Positions 9,783 to 18,140 of a DNA stretch of 64,000 nucleotides are shown here, piece by piece. Each line of letters starts with the position of its first letter. Positions within the stretch are counted from its first letter, which is position 1. The notes under the pieces are model-generated. The model did not search any database and was not told the origin of the DNA. It was given only the letters and a program-made list of their open reading frames with translations. A program made the translations under genes and the position numbers. Origin of the DNA: Streptomyces sp. MNU76 (GTDB lineage: Bacteria; Actinomycetota; Actinomycetes; Streptomycetales; Streptomycetaceae); NCBI RefSeq assembly GCF_020982545.1, contig NZ_JAJKLK010000003.1, positions 558,001 through 622,000 on the forward strand, given 5' to 3'.

Positions 9783-10496
9783 ATGACCGCTGGGGGGTGT
9801 TCCCGCATGCTCAGGGCCGCCGTGTTCGCGGCCGTCTGCGTGTTGCTCACCTCCCTCGGGCACGTCCTGATGTCGGGGGCCGCGGTGCCCTGGTGGGCCA
9901 TGGTCGCGGGGACGGCGGTGACCGGCGGCGCGGCCTGGTGGTCGGGCGCCCGGGAGCGCGGCCCGCTCCTGGTCGGCTCCGCCACGGTCGCCGCGCAGGC
10001 GTTCCTCCACACGGTGTTCTCGCTCGCCCACACGGTGGTGCGGCATCCCCGGGGCGCCACGGGCCCGGCCACGGACGCGTTCGGCCACGCGACGGGTGCC
10101 CCGCCCGTCCGGTCCGCCATGGCGACGATGGACCACACGACGGGAACCCCGCCCGCCTCACCGTCGACGGACCACCTGGTCGTGGCGGTCGCGCACGGGC
10201 TGGAGCACGTCATGGGCGGCCTGCCCTCGACGGGCATGCTCGCCGCCCATCTGCTGGCCGCGATGCTGTGCGGCCTCTGGCTCGCCCACGGTGAGCGTGC
10301 CGCCTTCCGTATCCTGCGGGCGCTCGCCGGATGGCTGACCGCACCCCTCCGCCCGCTCCTCGGACCGTCCGCGCCGGCGTACCGTCCGCCGGCCCGCGCC
10401 CGCCGCGCCCGTACGGACGGCGGGCCGCACCGCCATCTCCTCATCCACGCGATCACCTCCCGGGGGCCACCGGCCGGGGCCGCTGTCGCCGTCTGA
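9783..10496 (+). CDS. Histidine-containing membrane protein upstream of YcnI
   Basis: A 237-residue integral membrane protein. Hydrophobic segments appear near residues 10-30, 35-50, 60-80 and around 150-175. A His/Met-containing loop (FGHATGAPP, MATMDHTTGTPP) and a basic, His-bearing tail (GGPHRHLLIHAI) are also present. Start ATG 9783 has aggatgggg upstream. It lies 168 bp upstream of a DUF1775 (YcnI-like) copper protein on the same strand, so a role in copper handling is plausible, but this rests on context only. No named domain is recognised. Confidence 0.6.
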   Translation: MTAGGCSRMLRAAVFAAVCVLLTSLGHVLMSGAAVPWWAMVAGTAVTGGAAWWSGARERGPLLVGSATVAAQAFLHTVFSLAHTVVRHPRGATGPATDAFGHATGAPPVRSAMATMDHTTGTPPASPSTDHLVVAVAHGLEHVMGGLPSTGMLAAHLLAAMLCGLWLAHGERAAFRILRALAGWLTAPLRPLLGPSAPAYRPPARARRARTDGGPHRHLLIHAITSRGPPAGAAVAV

Positions 10497-10664
10497 CGAC
10501 AGCCGGTTTCCCGGGGCGTCCGCGAGCACGACGCGCTGTCGGCTCCACGCCCCGGACGCACGCCGCACCCCCGAGCGCGCCGATCGGCACCGGCCGATCC
10601 GCCCACGCCGGGGCTGCCCCGTGTCCCACCACGCCAACAGCCCACCCATTCAAGGGAGTTCCCC

Positions 10665-11407
10665 GTGCACCGCTCCACCCTGCTGCGCACCCTGCGTCGA
10701 TCCGGCGCGCTCACCGCGATCGCCCTCGCGGCCGTCGTCGCCGTCGCGGGGCCCGCCGCGGCCCATGCGGACGTCGAGGCGAAGGGTGCCCGCGCCCTCG
10801 ACCAGAACGTCGAACTGACCTTCTCCGCCGCGTCGGAGTCCACCACGGCCGGCATCACCAAGCTGGAGGTGATCCTGCCCGAGGGCATCGCCCCCGCCGA
10901 CATCACCTACGAGAAGGGCCCCGACGGCTGGAAGCTCAGCCCCACCAGCCGGGGCTACACCGTCTCGGGCGAGAAGCAGGCGGTGGGGGAGGACGTCGAA
11001 TACGTCGTCACCGTACGGCAGTTGCCCGACGCGAAGTCACTGGTCTTCAAGACCCTGCAGTCCTACAGCGACGGCAAGGTGGACCGCTGGATCGAACTGG
11101 AGGAGGAGTCCCAAGACGGCCACCACGGCCACCCGGCACCCCGTCTGGACCTGAAGGCCGCCGCGCCCGGCGCGAAGCCCGTCAGCCCCACGCCCACCCC
11201 TCCGAGGAGCCCACGACAGCGGCCCCCACGAAGGAGGCCACGAAGGAGCCGGACGCCGAGAAGTCGTCGGCGGAGCCCGCGGCGGCCGGCACGGACGGCG
11301 ACGACGGTCTCTCCCCGGCCGTGCCGCTGGGCATCGGCGCGGTCGTCCTCGTCGCGGTCGGCGGCGGAGTGTGGTGGCTGCGCGGCCGCCGCGGCGGAAC
11401 CGCCTGA
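10665..11407 (+). pseudogene. YcnI-like DUF1775 copper-binding protein, apparent frameshift
   Basis: Secreted, membrane-anchored DUF1775 (YcnI) protein. Start GTG 10665 follows aagggag. A signal peptide is cleaved after GPAAA, exposing the HADVEA start whose histidine binds copper in the family. The DUF1775 domain spans roughly residues 30-170. In the C-terminal Pro/Thr linker the frame breaks at about 11197-11200 (a run of four C). The other frame continues with EEPTTAAPTKEATKEP, a TM helix (PLGIGAVVLVAVGGGVWW) and a basic tail ending at TGA 11407. One extra C restores the full protein. Without it translation runs on to 11537 with no anchor. Confidence 0.75.
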
Positions 11408-11594
11408 TCGCGGACCCACGCGAGCCGGGCTCCGGGGACGAGCCCGGCGTCGGGGGATCCCCGTCCGCGGGCGAGCCCCTTCCCGGAGCGGGCCGTGGCC
11501 GCGTCCGGCCGCGGACGCCCGTGGCGCCGGACGGTGAATCGGCCGGGAGGGGGTATGCGGATGTCGGTCAACAGCCGTGGGGAAAGGATCGAGG

Positions 11595-12020
11595 ATGACC
11601 GACGACGCCTATCTGTTCCTGCTCGACGACGAGTCCGTACCGCTCGGCGTGGCCCCCGCCGCCGTCGAGGACCTCGCGTGCATGGAGACGCCCGCGGTCC
11701 GCGCGTGGCTGGACGCCCACGGGACCACGCCGACCTCCGCGCGCCTGCGCCTGCTGCCGCCGGAGGAGACGGCCGCCATCCCCGAGGGCACGGAGCGGGT
11801 GCCCGTCCCGCTGAGCGACGAGGAACTGAGCCGGGTCCGCCACCGGTTGGCGCCGGAGCCGCTGGCCCGGATCGAGGAGGAACTGCTCGCCTACCGCGAC
11901 TGCGCGGACGGCCGGGACGGCCTGATCGGTCGCGCCCTGGCCGCGGGCGTGCCGCCGCACCGCATCGCCGAGCTGACGGGGATGGATCCCGCCACGGTGA
12001 CGGCCGCGGCGAACGGCTGA
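11595..12020 (+). CDS. Hypothetical protein with C-terminal HTH-like segment
   Basis: 141 residues, acidic, no membrane segment. Start ATG 11595 follows ggaaaggatcgagg. The N-terminal half (YLFLLDDESVPLGVAPAAVE) is not a family I recognise. The C-terminal stretch (GRALAAGVPPHRIAELTGMD) resembles the helix-turn-helix of small Streptomyces regulators. It ends 9 bp before the BrkB gene, so the two may be co-transcribed. Function unknown. Confidence 0.6.
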   Translation: MTDDAYLFLLDDESVPLGVAPAAVEDLACMETPAVRAWLDAHGTTPTSARLRLLPPEETAAIPEGTERVPVPLSDEELSRVRHRLAPEPLARIEEELLAYRDCADGRDGLIGRALAAGVPPHRIAELTGMDPATVTAAANG

Positions 12021-12029
12021 GCCGCCGCG

Positions 12030-12995
12030 ATGGGAACCGTGGTCCACGTCCCGCAGACGCGGGACATGATCGGGGAGGAGCTCTCCGGCGACGAGGCGCT
12101 GATCGCGCTGAGGCGCTACGGGGGCCGCCGGCTGCTCCTCGACGCGTTCGCCCGGTTCCGCTACGCGGACGGTTTCAGCCACTCCCGTTCGCTCGCGTTC
12201 CAGGTGGTGCTGGGCCTGGTGCCGTTCACCATCGCGCTGGTCGGTGTGGCCACCACCGTGCACACGGAGAGCGTGGGGCGGATCATCGAACTCACCGTGG
12301 GCCGGATCGTGCCGGGCGCCAGCGCGAGCCTGGTCGAGGACGCGCTGGACACCACCGCCCGCAGTGCCGGTTCGGGTGTCTGGAACGCCGTCGCCATGTG
12401 GCTGGGACTCGCCTTCGCCCTGCTCAACCTCGCCTCGGCGATGGGGCAGGTGGAGCGGGGCGCCAACCGTATCTACGGCATCGAACGCGACCGGCCCTTC
12501 CTCGCCAAGTACGGGCGGGCCCTGCTCCTCGCGCTCGCCGCGGGCATGCCGATGGTGCTGGGCTTCCTCGTGCTCGTCGCCGGGGACGCCGTGGGGAACG
12601 CGGTGGTGGAGGCCCTGGGCTGGTCGCGGGCGTGGCTCGGCCGGTGGGGCCCGCTCGAAGTGCCGCTGGGCGTCCTGCTCGCCTGGGTCGCGTCGGCGGT
12701 GATCTTCCGCTGGGCCCCGCGCAGGGACCAACCGGGCTACACCTGGCTCGCGTTCGGCTCGGCGGTCCACCTGGTCCTGTGGGTCACGGCCACCTGGCTG
12801 CTGGCGCTCTACGTCGCGAAGAGCGGGTCGTTCGGCGCCGTTTACGGGCCGCTGACGGCGTTCGTCGCCCTGTTGCTGTGGGCCAACCTGACGGGCGTGG
12901 CGCTCTTCCTGGGCATCGCGTTCGCCGCCCAGCTCGAAGCGGCCCGCGCCGGCATCACCGAGGCCGTACGACCGGATCCCGGGCCGGGGCCGTGA
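12030..12995 (+). CDS. YihY/BrkB (virulence factor BrkB) family membrane protein
   Basis: A 321-residue polytopic inner-membrane protein of the YihY/BrkB/YhjD family. About six hydrophobic segments lie between residues 50 and 310, with the family signatures FSHSRSLAFQVVLG near 50 and YGPLTAFVALLLWANLTG near 270. Members have been called transporters or envelope proteins, but no reaction is established. The start is uncertain: ATG 12030 has a poor ribosome site, and ATG 12066 (MIGEELSGDEAL) is an alternative. The preceding small gene ends 9 bp upstream. Confidence 0.85.
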   Translation: MGTVVHVPQTRDMIGEELSGDEALIALRRYGGRRLLLDAFARFRYADGFSHSRSLAFQVVLGLVPFTIALVGVATTVHTESVGRIIELTVGRIVPGASASLVEDALDTTARSAGSGVWNAVAMWLGLAFALLNLASAMGQVERGANRIYGIERDRPFLAKYGRALLLALAAGMPMVLGFLVLVAGDAVGNAVVEALGWSRAWLGRWGPLEVPLGVLLAWVASAVIFRWAPRRDQPGYTWLAFGSAVHLVLWVTATWLLALYVAKSGSFGAVYGPLTAFVALLLWANLTGVALFLGIAFAAQLEAARAGITEAVRPDPGPGP

Positions 12996-13087
12996 TGCCC
13001 GGCCCGGGACCGGGCAGGCCCTCCGGCGGCCGAAGCGGGAGGCATGCATGGGACCATCGCGGGTACGGGCGCGTATGTGAGGGGGGA

Positions 13088-13564
13088 ATGAGGGCGGGAC
13101 ACGTGGGATCGAATGCCGACGGCGACGGCTGTAGCGGGCCGGACACCTATCTGATGCGCGCCGGATACGCCTTGGGTGGCGAGGACGGCTGCATCGCCGA
13201 TGCCCGCCACCACGCCCTCGCCTTCCTCGACCGTGCCCACGCCCAACACCACCTGCCCGTCTCGGCACGGGTACGGGACCTCACGCAGCTGGTGGTCAGC
13301 GAACTGGTCACCAACGCCCGCAAGTACGCCCCAGGGCCGGTGCTCCTGGAGTTGCGGGTCACCGCCGACGGCGTGGACATCGTCGTGTGGGACAGCGATC
13401 CCACGGTGCCCGCCGCACAGGCCGCCGACCCCGACCGGATCGGACAGCACGGGCTGGAGATCGTCAAGGCCGTCACCGAGGACCTCTTCGTCGAGCGGGA
13501 GCCGGTCGGCAAGCGCATCACGGCACGTATCGCCCTGGCCGATCCGTCCGGTGGCGGTCGGTAG
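13088..13564 (+). CDS. RsbW-like ATP-binding protein (HATPase_c_2)
   Basis: A 158-residue single-domain GHKL ATPase of the anti-sigma-factor kinase type common in Streptomyces. The N box reads SELVTNARKYA near residues 71-81, the G1 region WDSDP near 100, and the G2 region GQHGLEIV near 119. Such proteins bind sigma factors or phosphorylate STAS anti-anti-sigma proteins; the partner is not in the window. Start ATG 13088 follows gagggggga. It ends 52 bp before the convergent DUF6480 gene. Confidence 0.8.
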   Translation: MRAGHVGSNADGDGCSGPDTYLMRAGYALGGEDGCIADARHHALAFLDRAHAQHHLPVSARVRDLTQLVVSELVTNARKYAPGPVLLELRVTADGVDIVVWDSDPTVPAAQAADPDRIGQHGLEIVKAVTEDLFVEREPVGKRITARIALADPSGGGR

Positions 13565-13616
13565 CGCACGGGCCACGGTGGTTCGCGGAGCGGACGCCGG
13601 AGGGGCTCGGCGGACG

Positions 13617-13838
13617 TCAGAGGACCACGGCCATACCGACGAGTCCGATCACTATCAGCGCTGCCAGCACCAGGATCAGGGCGAGGGACATCGACCCCCA
13701 CCCCTTGCGCGGTGCGGGCGGCTCCGGGTGGGAGATGCCGTAGGTCCCCCCTTCGCCCGGCGGAGTCTCACCGGGCGGCACACCACGGGGGGCGTCGGCT
13801 CCCGGCATCCGTCGGGGGCCGGGATCAGGGGTCGTCAT
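13617..13838 (-). CDS. DUF6480 family small membrane protein
   Basis: 73 residues. A Pro/Gly-rich N-terminal half (MTTPDPGPRRMPG, then VPPGETPPGEGG) is followed by a single C-terminal transmembrane helix (SLALILVLAALIVIGLVGM). This matches the DUF6480 proteins widespread in Streptomyces, whose function is unknown. Start ATG 13838 has gaaggag 10 bases upstream. It follows the CBS-domain gene on the same strand after 25 bp, so they probably share a transcript. Confidence 0.8.
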   Translation of the reverse strand: MTTPDPGPRRMPGADAPRGVPPGETPPGEGGTYGISHPEPPAPRKGWGSMSLALILVLAALIVIGLVGMAVVL

Positions 13839-13863
13839 GGCACACGCTCCTTCGGTGGACGCA

Positions 13864-14286
13864 CTACTTGTTGGGCTTCGTGGAGCTGATGTCGCCGAGG
13901 GCCGACTCCGGGTCGCGCTCGATGGCCAGGTCCCCGAGGGAGACGATGCCCACCGCGTGCTGCTCCTCGTCGACGACCGGCATCCGGCGGACCGAGTGCT
14001 CACGCATCAGTTCCACCGCGCGGCGCACGTCGTCGTCCGGGCCGACCGTGACGAGGTCGTCGCTGCACGCGTCCGCCACGGTCGTCCGGTTCGGGTCGCC
14101 GCCCTCGGCCACCGTGCGGACCACCAGGTCGCGGTCGCTGACCAGCCCTCGCAGCCGATCGCCCTCGGTGACCAGGACGGCGCCGATGTCCTCGTCCCGC
14201 ATCATCCGGGCCACGGTCGCCACCGACGTCTGCGGCTCGACGGTCACCGGGGCGCTTGTCATCAGGTCGCTGACATGCTGAGTCAT
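13864..14286 (-). CDS. CBS-domain protein
   Basis: 140 residues made of two CBS motifs: residues about 5-60 (VSDLMTSAPVTVEPQTSVA) and about 70-125 (VADACSDDLVTVGPDDDV). They form one Bateman module that would bind adenine nucleotides. No catalytic or BON domain is attached. Start ATG 14286 has ggaggg upstream; the longer frame back to 14613 is not protein-like. Free-standing CBS pairs of this type are common in actinobacteria near stress genes, as here. Confidence 0.85.
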   Translation of the reverse strand: MTQHVSDLMTSAPVTVEPQTSVATVARMMRDEDIGAVLVTEGDRLRGLVSDRDLVVRTVAEGGDPNRTTVADACSDDLVTVGPDDDVRRAVELMREHSVRRMPVVDEEQHAVGIVSLGDLAIERDPESALGDISSTKPNK

Positions 14287-14464
14287 GGGAACCCATCCCT
14301 CCGTGGAGTGGGACGGCACCTGCACCGCCGCTCGGTCTCGCGAGTACCCATAACCGACCAAACCCCACACGGTCGCTTCGGATGCCACCCCATGGGCACC
14401 CGTCCGTCTCAAACACCCCTGAAGTGAGCTCGACCACCCGGAAGTGAGCGAGCTGTCAGCAGAG

Positions 14465-14656
14465 ATGTCCAATCCGCAGCAGCCGGAACAGCGGCGCAGT
14501 GACAAGGGCGGTGCCACACCGCAGGACGGCGCCGAGCTGAAGGCGCGGCAGTCGGACGCGAAGCGCGGCGGCCATGCCCACGGCACGGACAAGGGCGACA
14601 AGGGCGGAGGCAAGGGAGGGGGAGTGCCGCCGGGCCAGCAGCCCGATCACCCGTAG
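14465..14656 (+). CDS. Small hydrophilic Gly/Lys-rich protein
   Basis: 63 residues from ATG 14465 (MSNPQQPEQRRSDKGG), or 70 from GTG 14444. Very hydrophilic and low-complexity (KGDKGGGKGGGVPPGQQ), with no hydrophobic core, suggesting an intrinsically disordered protein. No family is recognised and the ribosome site is weak, so it may not be a gene. Confidence 0.4.
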   Translation: MSNPQQPEQRRSDKGGATPQDGAELKARQSDAKRGGHAHGTDKGDKGGGKGGGVPPGQQPDHP

Positions 14657-14761
14657 TCGCTGTGTGCTCCTCGGATCCCTGGGCACTCGGGTGAGGCCCG
14701 TGCACGGGTGATGCGAGTGGTGCGGGTGATATCCGAGATGCAAGCGAGACGGAGGTGACCG

Positions 14762-15442
14762 ATGGCGGCGTTCACGTTGGTGTCGACGTCGACGCTGTTC
14801 CTCACCCCGCCGGGTGTGTACGCACCGCAGTGGGACACGGAGTTGCTCACACGCGCCCTGTGTCGTGAGGGTGTCGACTCGTCCACCGACGTGCTCGACC
14901 TGGGGACCGGCAGTGGCGCCGTCGCCGTACAGGCCGCGCGTCTGGGTGCCCGGGTGACCGCCGTCGACATCTCCTGGCTCTCCGTGTTCACGGCACGCGT
15001 CAACGCGCTGCTCGCCCGGCGGCGCGTGCGCGTCCGCCACGGTGACCTCACCACGGCGGCCACGGGGCGCAGGTACGACCTGGTGATCAGCAATCCGCCC
15101 TATGTGCCCTCGCCCGCCGACCGGATACCGCGCGGAGGCCGGGCCCGGGCATGGGAGGCCGGTCGGGACGGCCGTGTCTTCGTCGACCGCCTCTGCGCGG
15201 CGGCACCCGGGATGCTCCGCCCGGGCGGGGCTCTGCTGGTCGTCCACTCGGGCCTGTGCGGCACCGACGCCACGCTGCGAAGCCTTGAGGACGGCGGACT
15301 GCGTGCCTCGGTCGTCGACCGCGCCGAGGTGCCCTACGGCCCGGTACTGCGTTCCCGCCGCCCCTGGCTCGCCCGCCAGGGCCTGATCGGCGAGGGCGAC
15401 GACCACGAGGAGCTGGTGGTCATCCGCGCGGAACGCCCCTGA
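14762..15442 (+). CDS. HemK2/MTQ2-like protein methyltransferase
   Basis: A 226-residue class I SAM-dependent methyltransferase. Motif I is DLGTGSGAVAVQAA near residues 44-57, the acidic loop is AVDIS, and the diagnostic NPPY sits near residues 112-115 (ISNPPYVPSP). NPPY marks enzymes that methylate a glutamine or other planar nitrogen, as in HemK/PrmC; this short form lacks the PrmC N-terminal domain, so it is closer to HemK2/MTQ2. Start ATG 14762 follows ggaggtgaccg. It converges on the RheA-like gene, separated by a hairpin terminator. Confidence 0.85.
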   Translation: MAAFTLVSTSTLFLTPPGVYAPQWDTELLTRALCREGVDSSTDVLDLGTGSGAVAVQAARLGARVTAVDISWLSVFTARVNALLARRRVRVRHGDLTTAATGRRYDLVISNPPYVPSPADRIPRGGRARAWEAGRDGRVFVDRLCAAAPGMLRPGGALLVVHSGLCGTDATLRSLEDGGLRASVVDRAEVPYGPVLRSRRPWLARQGLIGEGDDHEELVVIRAERP

Positions 15443-15524
15443 CCGAGCGGTACGCCCCTGGCCGGGCGGTACGCCCTTCGGCGCCCACCGGCATCCCTTC
15501 GACCCTTGACCTCTTCTTCCCTCC

Positions 15525-15554
15525 CCGGCTCCCGTCGCGCACGACGGGAGCCGG
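15525..15554. terminator. Bidirectional hairpin terminator
   Basis: CCGGCTCCCGTCG at 15525-15537 and its exact complement at 15542-15554 form a 13-bp stem with a CGCA loop. It lies between two convergent genes and ends one base before the stop codon of the RheA-like gene. Confidence 0.85.
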
Positions 15555-16241
15555 TCACGTCCTGTTCTGGCGCTGGTCGCTGCTGGCGCGGCGGAGCCGG
15601 TCGGTGTGGCGGGTGATGTCGTCGACGCGGGCCGCGATGTCGGGGTGGCCCGGCGTCAGATAGGTGTGCGTGTCGGCCAGGGGGGCGATGAGGGCGGCGG
15701 CGTCGTCGTCGGCGAGGGCGGCGGTGAGTTCGACGAGGGTGCGGGCGGCGGCGGGGAGGTCGGTCAGCGCGGTGATCCGCCCAGCGAGCCCGCGCAGGTC
15801 CGCGGCGTTGGCGCGGGCCCAGGTGGTGACGGTGCGGTCGGCGGCGCGGCGGTCGCGGGTGGCCTGTACGCGCTGTTCCCCGGTGGAACCGGGACGTCCG
15901 GGCCGTACCCGAAGGTACCGGCGCTCGGCCGCCTGACGGCTGGAGACGCCGAGGGGGTGGGCGAGGTCGGCCCAGCTGGCGCCCGCCTCCCGGGCCGCCT
16001 CGATCAGACCCGCTTCCCACTCGGCGAGTTGATCCCGGGCCTCGCGGAGCATCAGAAGCGCCGCGAGCGCCTGCTGCGAGCCGGCCGGGTCGGGTTCGGG
16101 CCGGTCCCCGTCCTGGGGTGTCCGGGCCGTGTGCAGGGCCTCGTGGATCGTGTCCAGGGCCGCGGCGGCAGCGAGGAAGGACGTGGGTGTGAGACCGCCG
16201 GGGCTGCCGTGGTCGCAGGCGGGCTGATCGGTGCTGTTCAT
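15555..16241 (-). CDS. rheA: RheA-like HSP18 transcriptional repressor
   Basis: A 228-residue protein divergent from hsp18, the arrangement of rheA-hsp18 in Streptomyces albus, where RheA is a thermosensing repressor. An N-terminal Ala-rich helical region is followed by an HTH-like segment near residues 75-105 (GASWADLAHPLGVSSRQAAE). Start ATG 16241 has gaaggg upstream; upstream in-frame extensions would run through the operator. The regulator assignment rests on the exact RheA operator in the intergenic region, together with size and arrangement. It would bind that operator and repress hsp18 until released by heat. Confidence 0.75.
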   Translation of the reverse strand: MNSTDQPACDHGSPGGLTPTSFLAAAAALDTIHEALHTARTPQDGDRPEPDPAGSQQALAALLMLREARDQLAEWEAGLIEAAREAGASWADLAHPLGVSSRQAAERRYLRVRPGRPGSTGEQRVQATRDRRAADRTVTTWARANAADLRGLAGRITALTDLPAAARTLVELTAALADDDAAALIAPLADTHTYLTPGHPDIAARVDDITRHTDRLRRASSDQRQNRT

Positions 16242-16321
16242 GGGCCCTTCCAGTGCGGTGTCTTCCGAGGTGTCGGCTGAGGTGATCGTGCGTGATGTCG
16301 TCGTCTCGACGACTTCCCACT

Positions 16322-16340
16322 TGTCATCACTTGGATGACA
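16322..16340. promoter_or_regulatory. RheA operator (exact match)
   Basis: TGTCATC-ACTTG-GATGACA, that is TGTCATC-N5-GATGACA, the operator described for RheA at S. albus hsp18. It lies 80 bp upstream of the rheA start and 70 bp upstream of the hsp18 start, suitable for control of both. Confidence 0.85.
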
Positions 16341-16410
16341 TGTTACAACGAAGGCAGGTGAAACGCATTGGCAGGAACGTGCCTGACCCGAACACTGGAG
16401 GTGTTTGACG

Positions 16411-16845
16411 ATGTTGATGCGCACCGATCCGTTCCGTGAGCTGGACCGCCTCACCCAGCAGCTCCTGAACACGACCGGCACCTGGTCGCGCCCGTCGGCG
16501 ATGCCGATGGACGCCTACCGCGAGGGCGAGGAGTATGTGATCGCCCTCGATCTGCCCGGTGTGTCCCCGGACGCGATCGATGTCGACGTCGAGCGGAACA
16601 TGCTGACCGTCAAGGCCGAGCGGCGCCCCGTCACCAAGGCGGACGACGTGCAGATGGAGCTCTCCGAGAGGCCCCTGGGTGTCTTCTCCCGCCAGGTCGT
16701 ACTGGCCGACACCCTGGACACCGAGCACATCAAGGCGGACTACGACGCGGGTGTGCTCACCCTGCGGATCCCGATCGCCGAGCGCGCCAAGCCCCGCAAG
16801 GTCGCCATCGGTGGCGGCACCACGCACCGGGAGATCAGCGGCTGA
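16411..16845 (+). CDS. hsp18: Hsp20/alpha-crystallin small heat-shock protein (HSP18)
   Basis: A 144-residue cytosolic small heat-shock chaperone. The alpha-crystallin domain spans about residues 35-130: [17 protein letters not shown], then the conserved G-V-L motif ([10 protein letters not shown], about 116-125) near its end. A short C-terminal tail follows. Start ATG 16411 follows ggaggtg by 7 bases. Expression is expected to be heat-induced through the RheA site at 16322-16340. A hairpin just downstream probably ends the transcript before the DUF2267 gene. Confidence 0.92.
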   Translation: MLMRTDPFRELDRLTQQLLNTTGTWSRPSAMPMDAYREGEEYVIALDLPGVSPDAIDVDVERNMLTVKAERRPVTKADDVQMELSERPLGVFSRQVVLADTLDTEHIKADYDAGVLTLRIPIAERAKPRKVAIGGGTTHREISG

Positions 16846-16855
16846 GCCCCCTGTC

Positions 16856-16884
16856 GGCGGCCCGGACGAGCACCCCGGGCCGCC
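16856..16884 (+). terminator. Hairpin after hsp18
   Basis: GGCGGCCCGG at 16856-16865 pairs with CCGGGCCGCC at 16875-16884 (10 bp, 9-base loop), starting 11 bp after the hsp18 stop. No U-tract, as is usual in high-GC actinobacteria. Confidence 0.7.
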
Positions 16885-16960
16885 CCTCGCTCGCGACCCC
16901 ACCGCCTTCACCACCCTCACCCCTTGTGCCCCCTCGGACGAGAAAGGCGACCGCTTCACG

Positions 16961-17443
16961 ATGTTCACCCTGCAAGAGCCGTGCCGGCAGACCGTGGGCA
17001 TGACGTTCGAGCAGATGCTGGAGAGAGTGCGCTACGAAGGCGCGTACCCAACCCGCGCACGGGCCGAGGAGGCCGTGCGCACCGTCCTGGCCGCCTTCGG
17101 CCGCCGGCTCACCGGCGACGAGCGCGTGGAACTCGCGGCCAGGCTGCCGTACGAGGCCGCCCGCTGCTTCACGGCGGAGATCCCCGACACCGAACCCGTC
17201 ACCGGCTGGGGCTTCGTCAAGGACCTGGCGACCCGTACGGGTGGAACGCCGGCCACGACCCGCTGGGACACCGGCACCGTCCTGCGGATCGTCGCCCAGC
17301 TCGCGGGCGACGACCTCCTCGACCGCATCCTCGCCCAACTCCCGCCCGGCTACGCCCTGCTCTTCGGCCGGGCCGAACTGCCCCCGGCACCCACGCCCTC
17401 CCTGGCCTCCGCAGGAGCCCCGACCGGCACGACGACCCTCTGA
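16961..17443 (+). CDS. DUF2267 domain protein
   Basis: A 160-residue soluble protein with a DUF2267 domain at about residues 13-140: TFEQMLERVRYEGAY, AVRTVLAAFGRRLTGDERVEL and LARLPYEAARCF-type helices, in the usual order. DUF2267 proteins are often found beside hsp20 or stress genes in actinobacteria; biochemical function is unknown. The start is taken as ATG 16961, with gagaaagg 15 bases upstream; ATG 17000 (MTFEQM) is an alternative matching the domain start. Confidence 0.8.
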   Translation: MFTLQEPCRQTVGMTFEQMLERVRYEGAYPTRARAEEAVRTVLAAFGRRLTGDERVELAARLPYEAARCFTAEIPDTEPVTGWGFVKDLATRTGGTPATTRWDTGTVLRIVAQLAGDDLLDRILAQLPPGYALLFGRAELPPAPTPSLASAGAPTGTTTL

Positions 17444-17525
17444 AGCCACGACGACCCTCCGTACAGCGGCGGGCCGGCCCCTCGTGGACGTGTGCAGGCC
17501 TCGCCGCTCTGGGAGGCTGAGGGGC

Positions 17526-18077
17526 ATGACGGTGTTCGGAGTCGTGGAGTTGCGGCAGTTGACCTGTCCCGGCGAGGTCGGCGGTGACCTCAGGCAGGAG
17601 ATCGTCGACTGCTGGGCGGAAGTGGCCAACGCGGGCGGTGCCGTGCTCGCCACCGAGTTCCCCCCGCTGCCGGTCACCGCCCGGGACGTCGCCCCCGTGG
17701 TCGACGGGCTCGTCGGCCGACTGCACCCGGGGCACGGCAGACTGCTCGTCGCCACCGTCGGCGGCACGCTCGCGGGCTGGCTGATCCTGCGCCGCGAGCC
17801 GCATCCCCTGGGCGCGCACTGCGGCACGGTCAACCACGTCCAGACGAGTCCGCGCCATCGGGGTCAGGGCATCGGCGCCGCCCTGATGCACCGCGTGCGT
17901 GACATCGCGCGGGACGATATGCGCCTGGAGCGGCTGTCGCTCTCCGCACGGGGTGGCGTGGGGCTGGAGGACTTCTACCGCAAGGTCGGCTGGGTTGAGG
18001 TCGGCCGGTGGCCCGGCGCGCTGCGGATCGCGCCGGGCGACGACCGGGACGCGATCCTGATGAGCCTCGCCCTCTGA
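17526..18077 (+). CDS. GNAT family N-acetyltransferase
   Basis: A 183-residue Gcn5-related acetyltransferase. Motif A, RHRGQGIGAALMHRV, near residues 113-127 binds acetyl-CoA (R/Q-x-x-G-x-G/A). Motif B follows as LSLSARGGVGLEDFYRKVGW. Start ATG 17526 follows gggagg. The acceptor substrate is unknown. It is followed directly by the decayed PLP-enzyme locus. Confidence 0.85.
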   Translation: MTVFGVVELRQLTCPGEVGGDLRQEIVDCWAEVANAGGAVLATEFPPLPVTARDVAPVVDGLVGRLHPGHGRLLVATVGGTLAGWLILRREPHPLGAHCGTVNHVQTSPRHRGQGIGAALMHRVRDIARDDMRLERLSLSARGGVGLEDFYRKVGWVEVGRWPGALRIAPGDDRDAILMSLAL

Positions 18078-18140
18078 AACCGGGCCGCCGGGTGCGCTCT
18101 TGGAGCCTCATCCTCTGAACCGGGCCTGCTGGTCGAGACC

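Noticed and set aside
9521..10906. N-terminal extension of the FAD oxidoreductase back to 10906
   Set aside because: It would run antisense through the plus-strand membrane-protein gene. The Tat signal and ribosome site place the start at 9520.
11495..13087. Upstream extension of the RsbW-like gene to 11495
   Set aside because: The added translation is Arg/Gly-rich and overlaps two plus-strand genes in other frames; the real start is at 13088.
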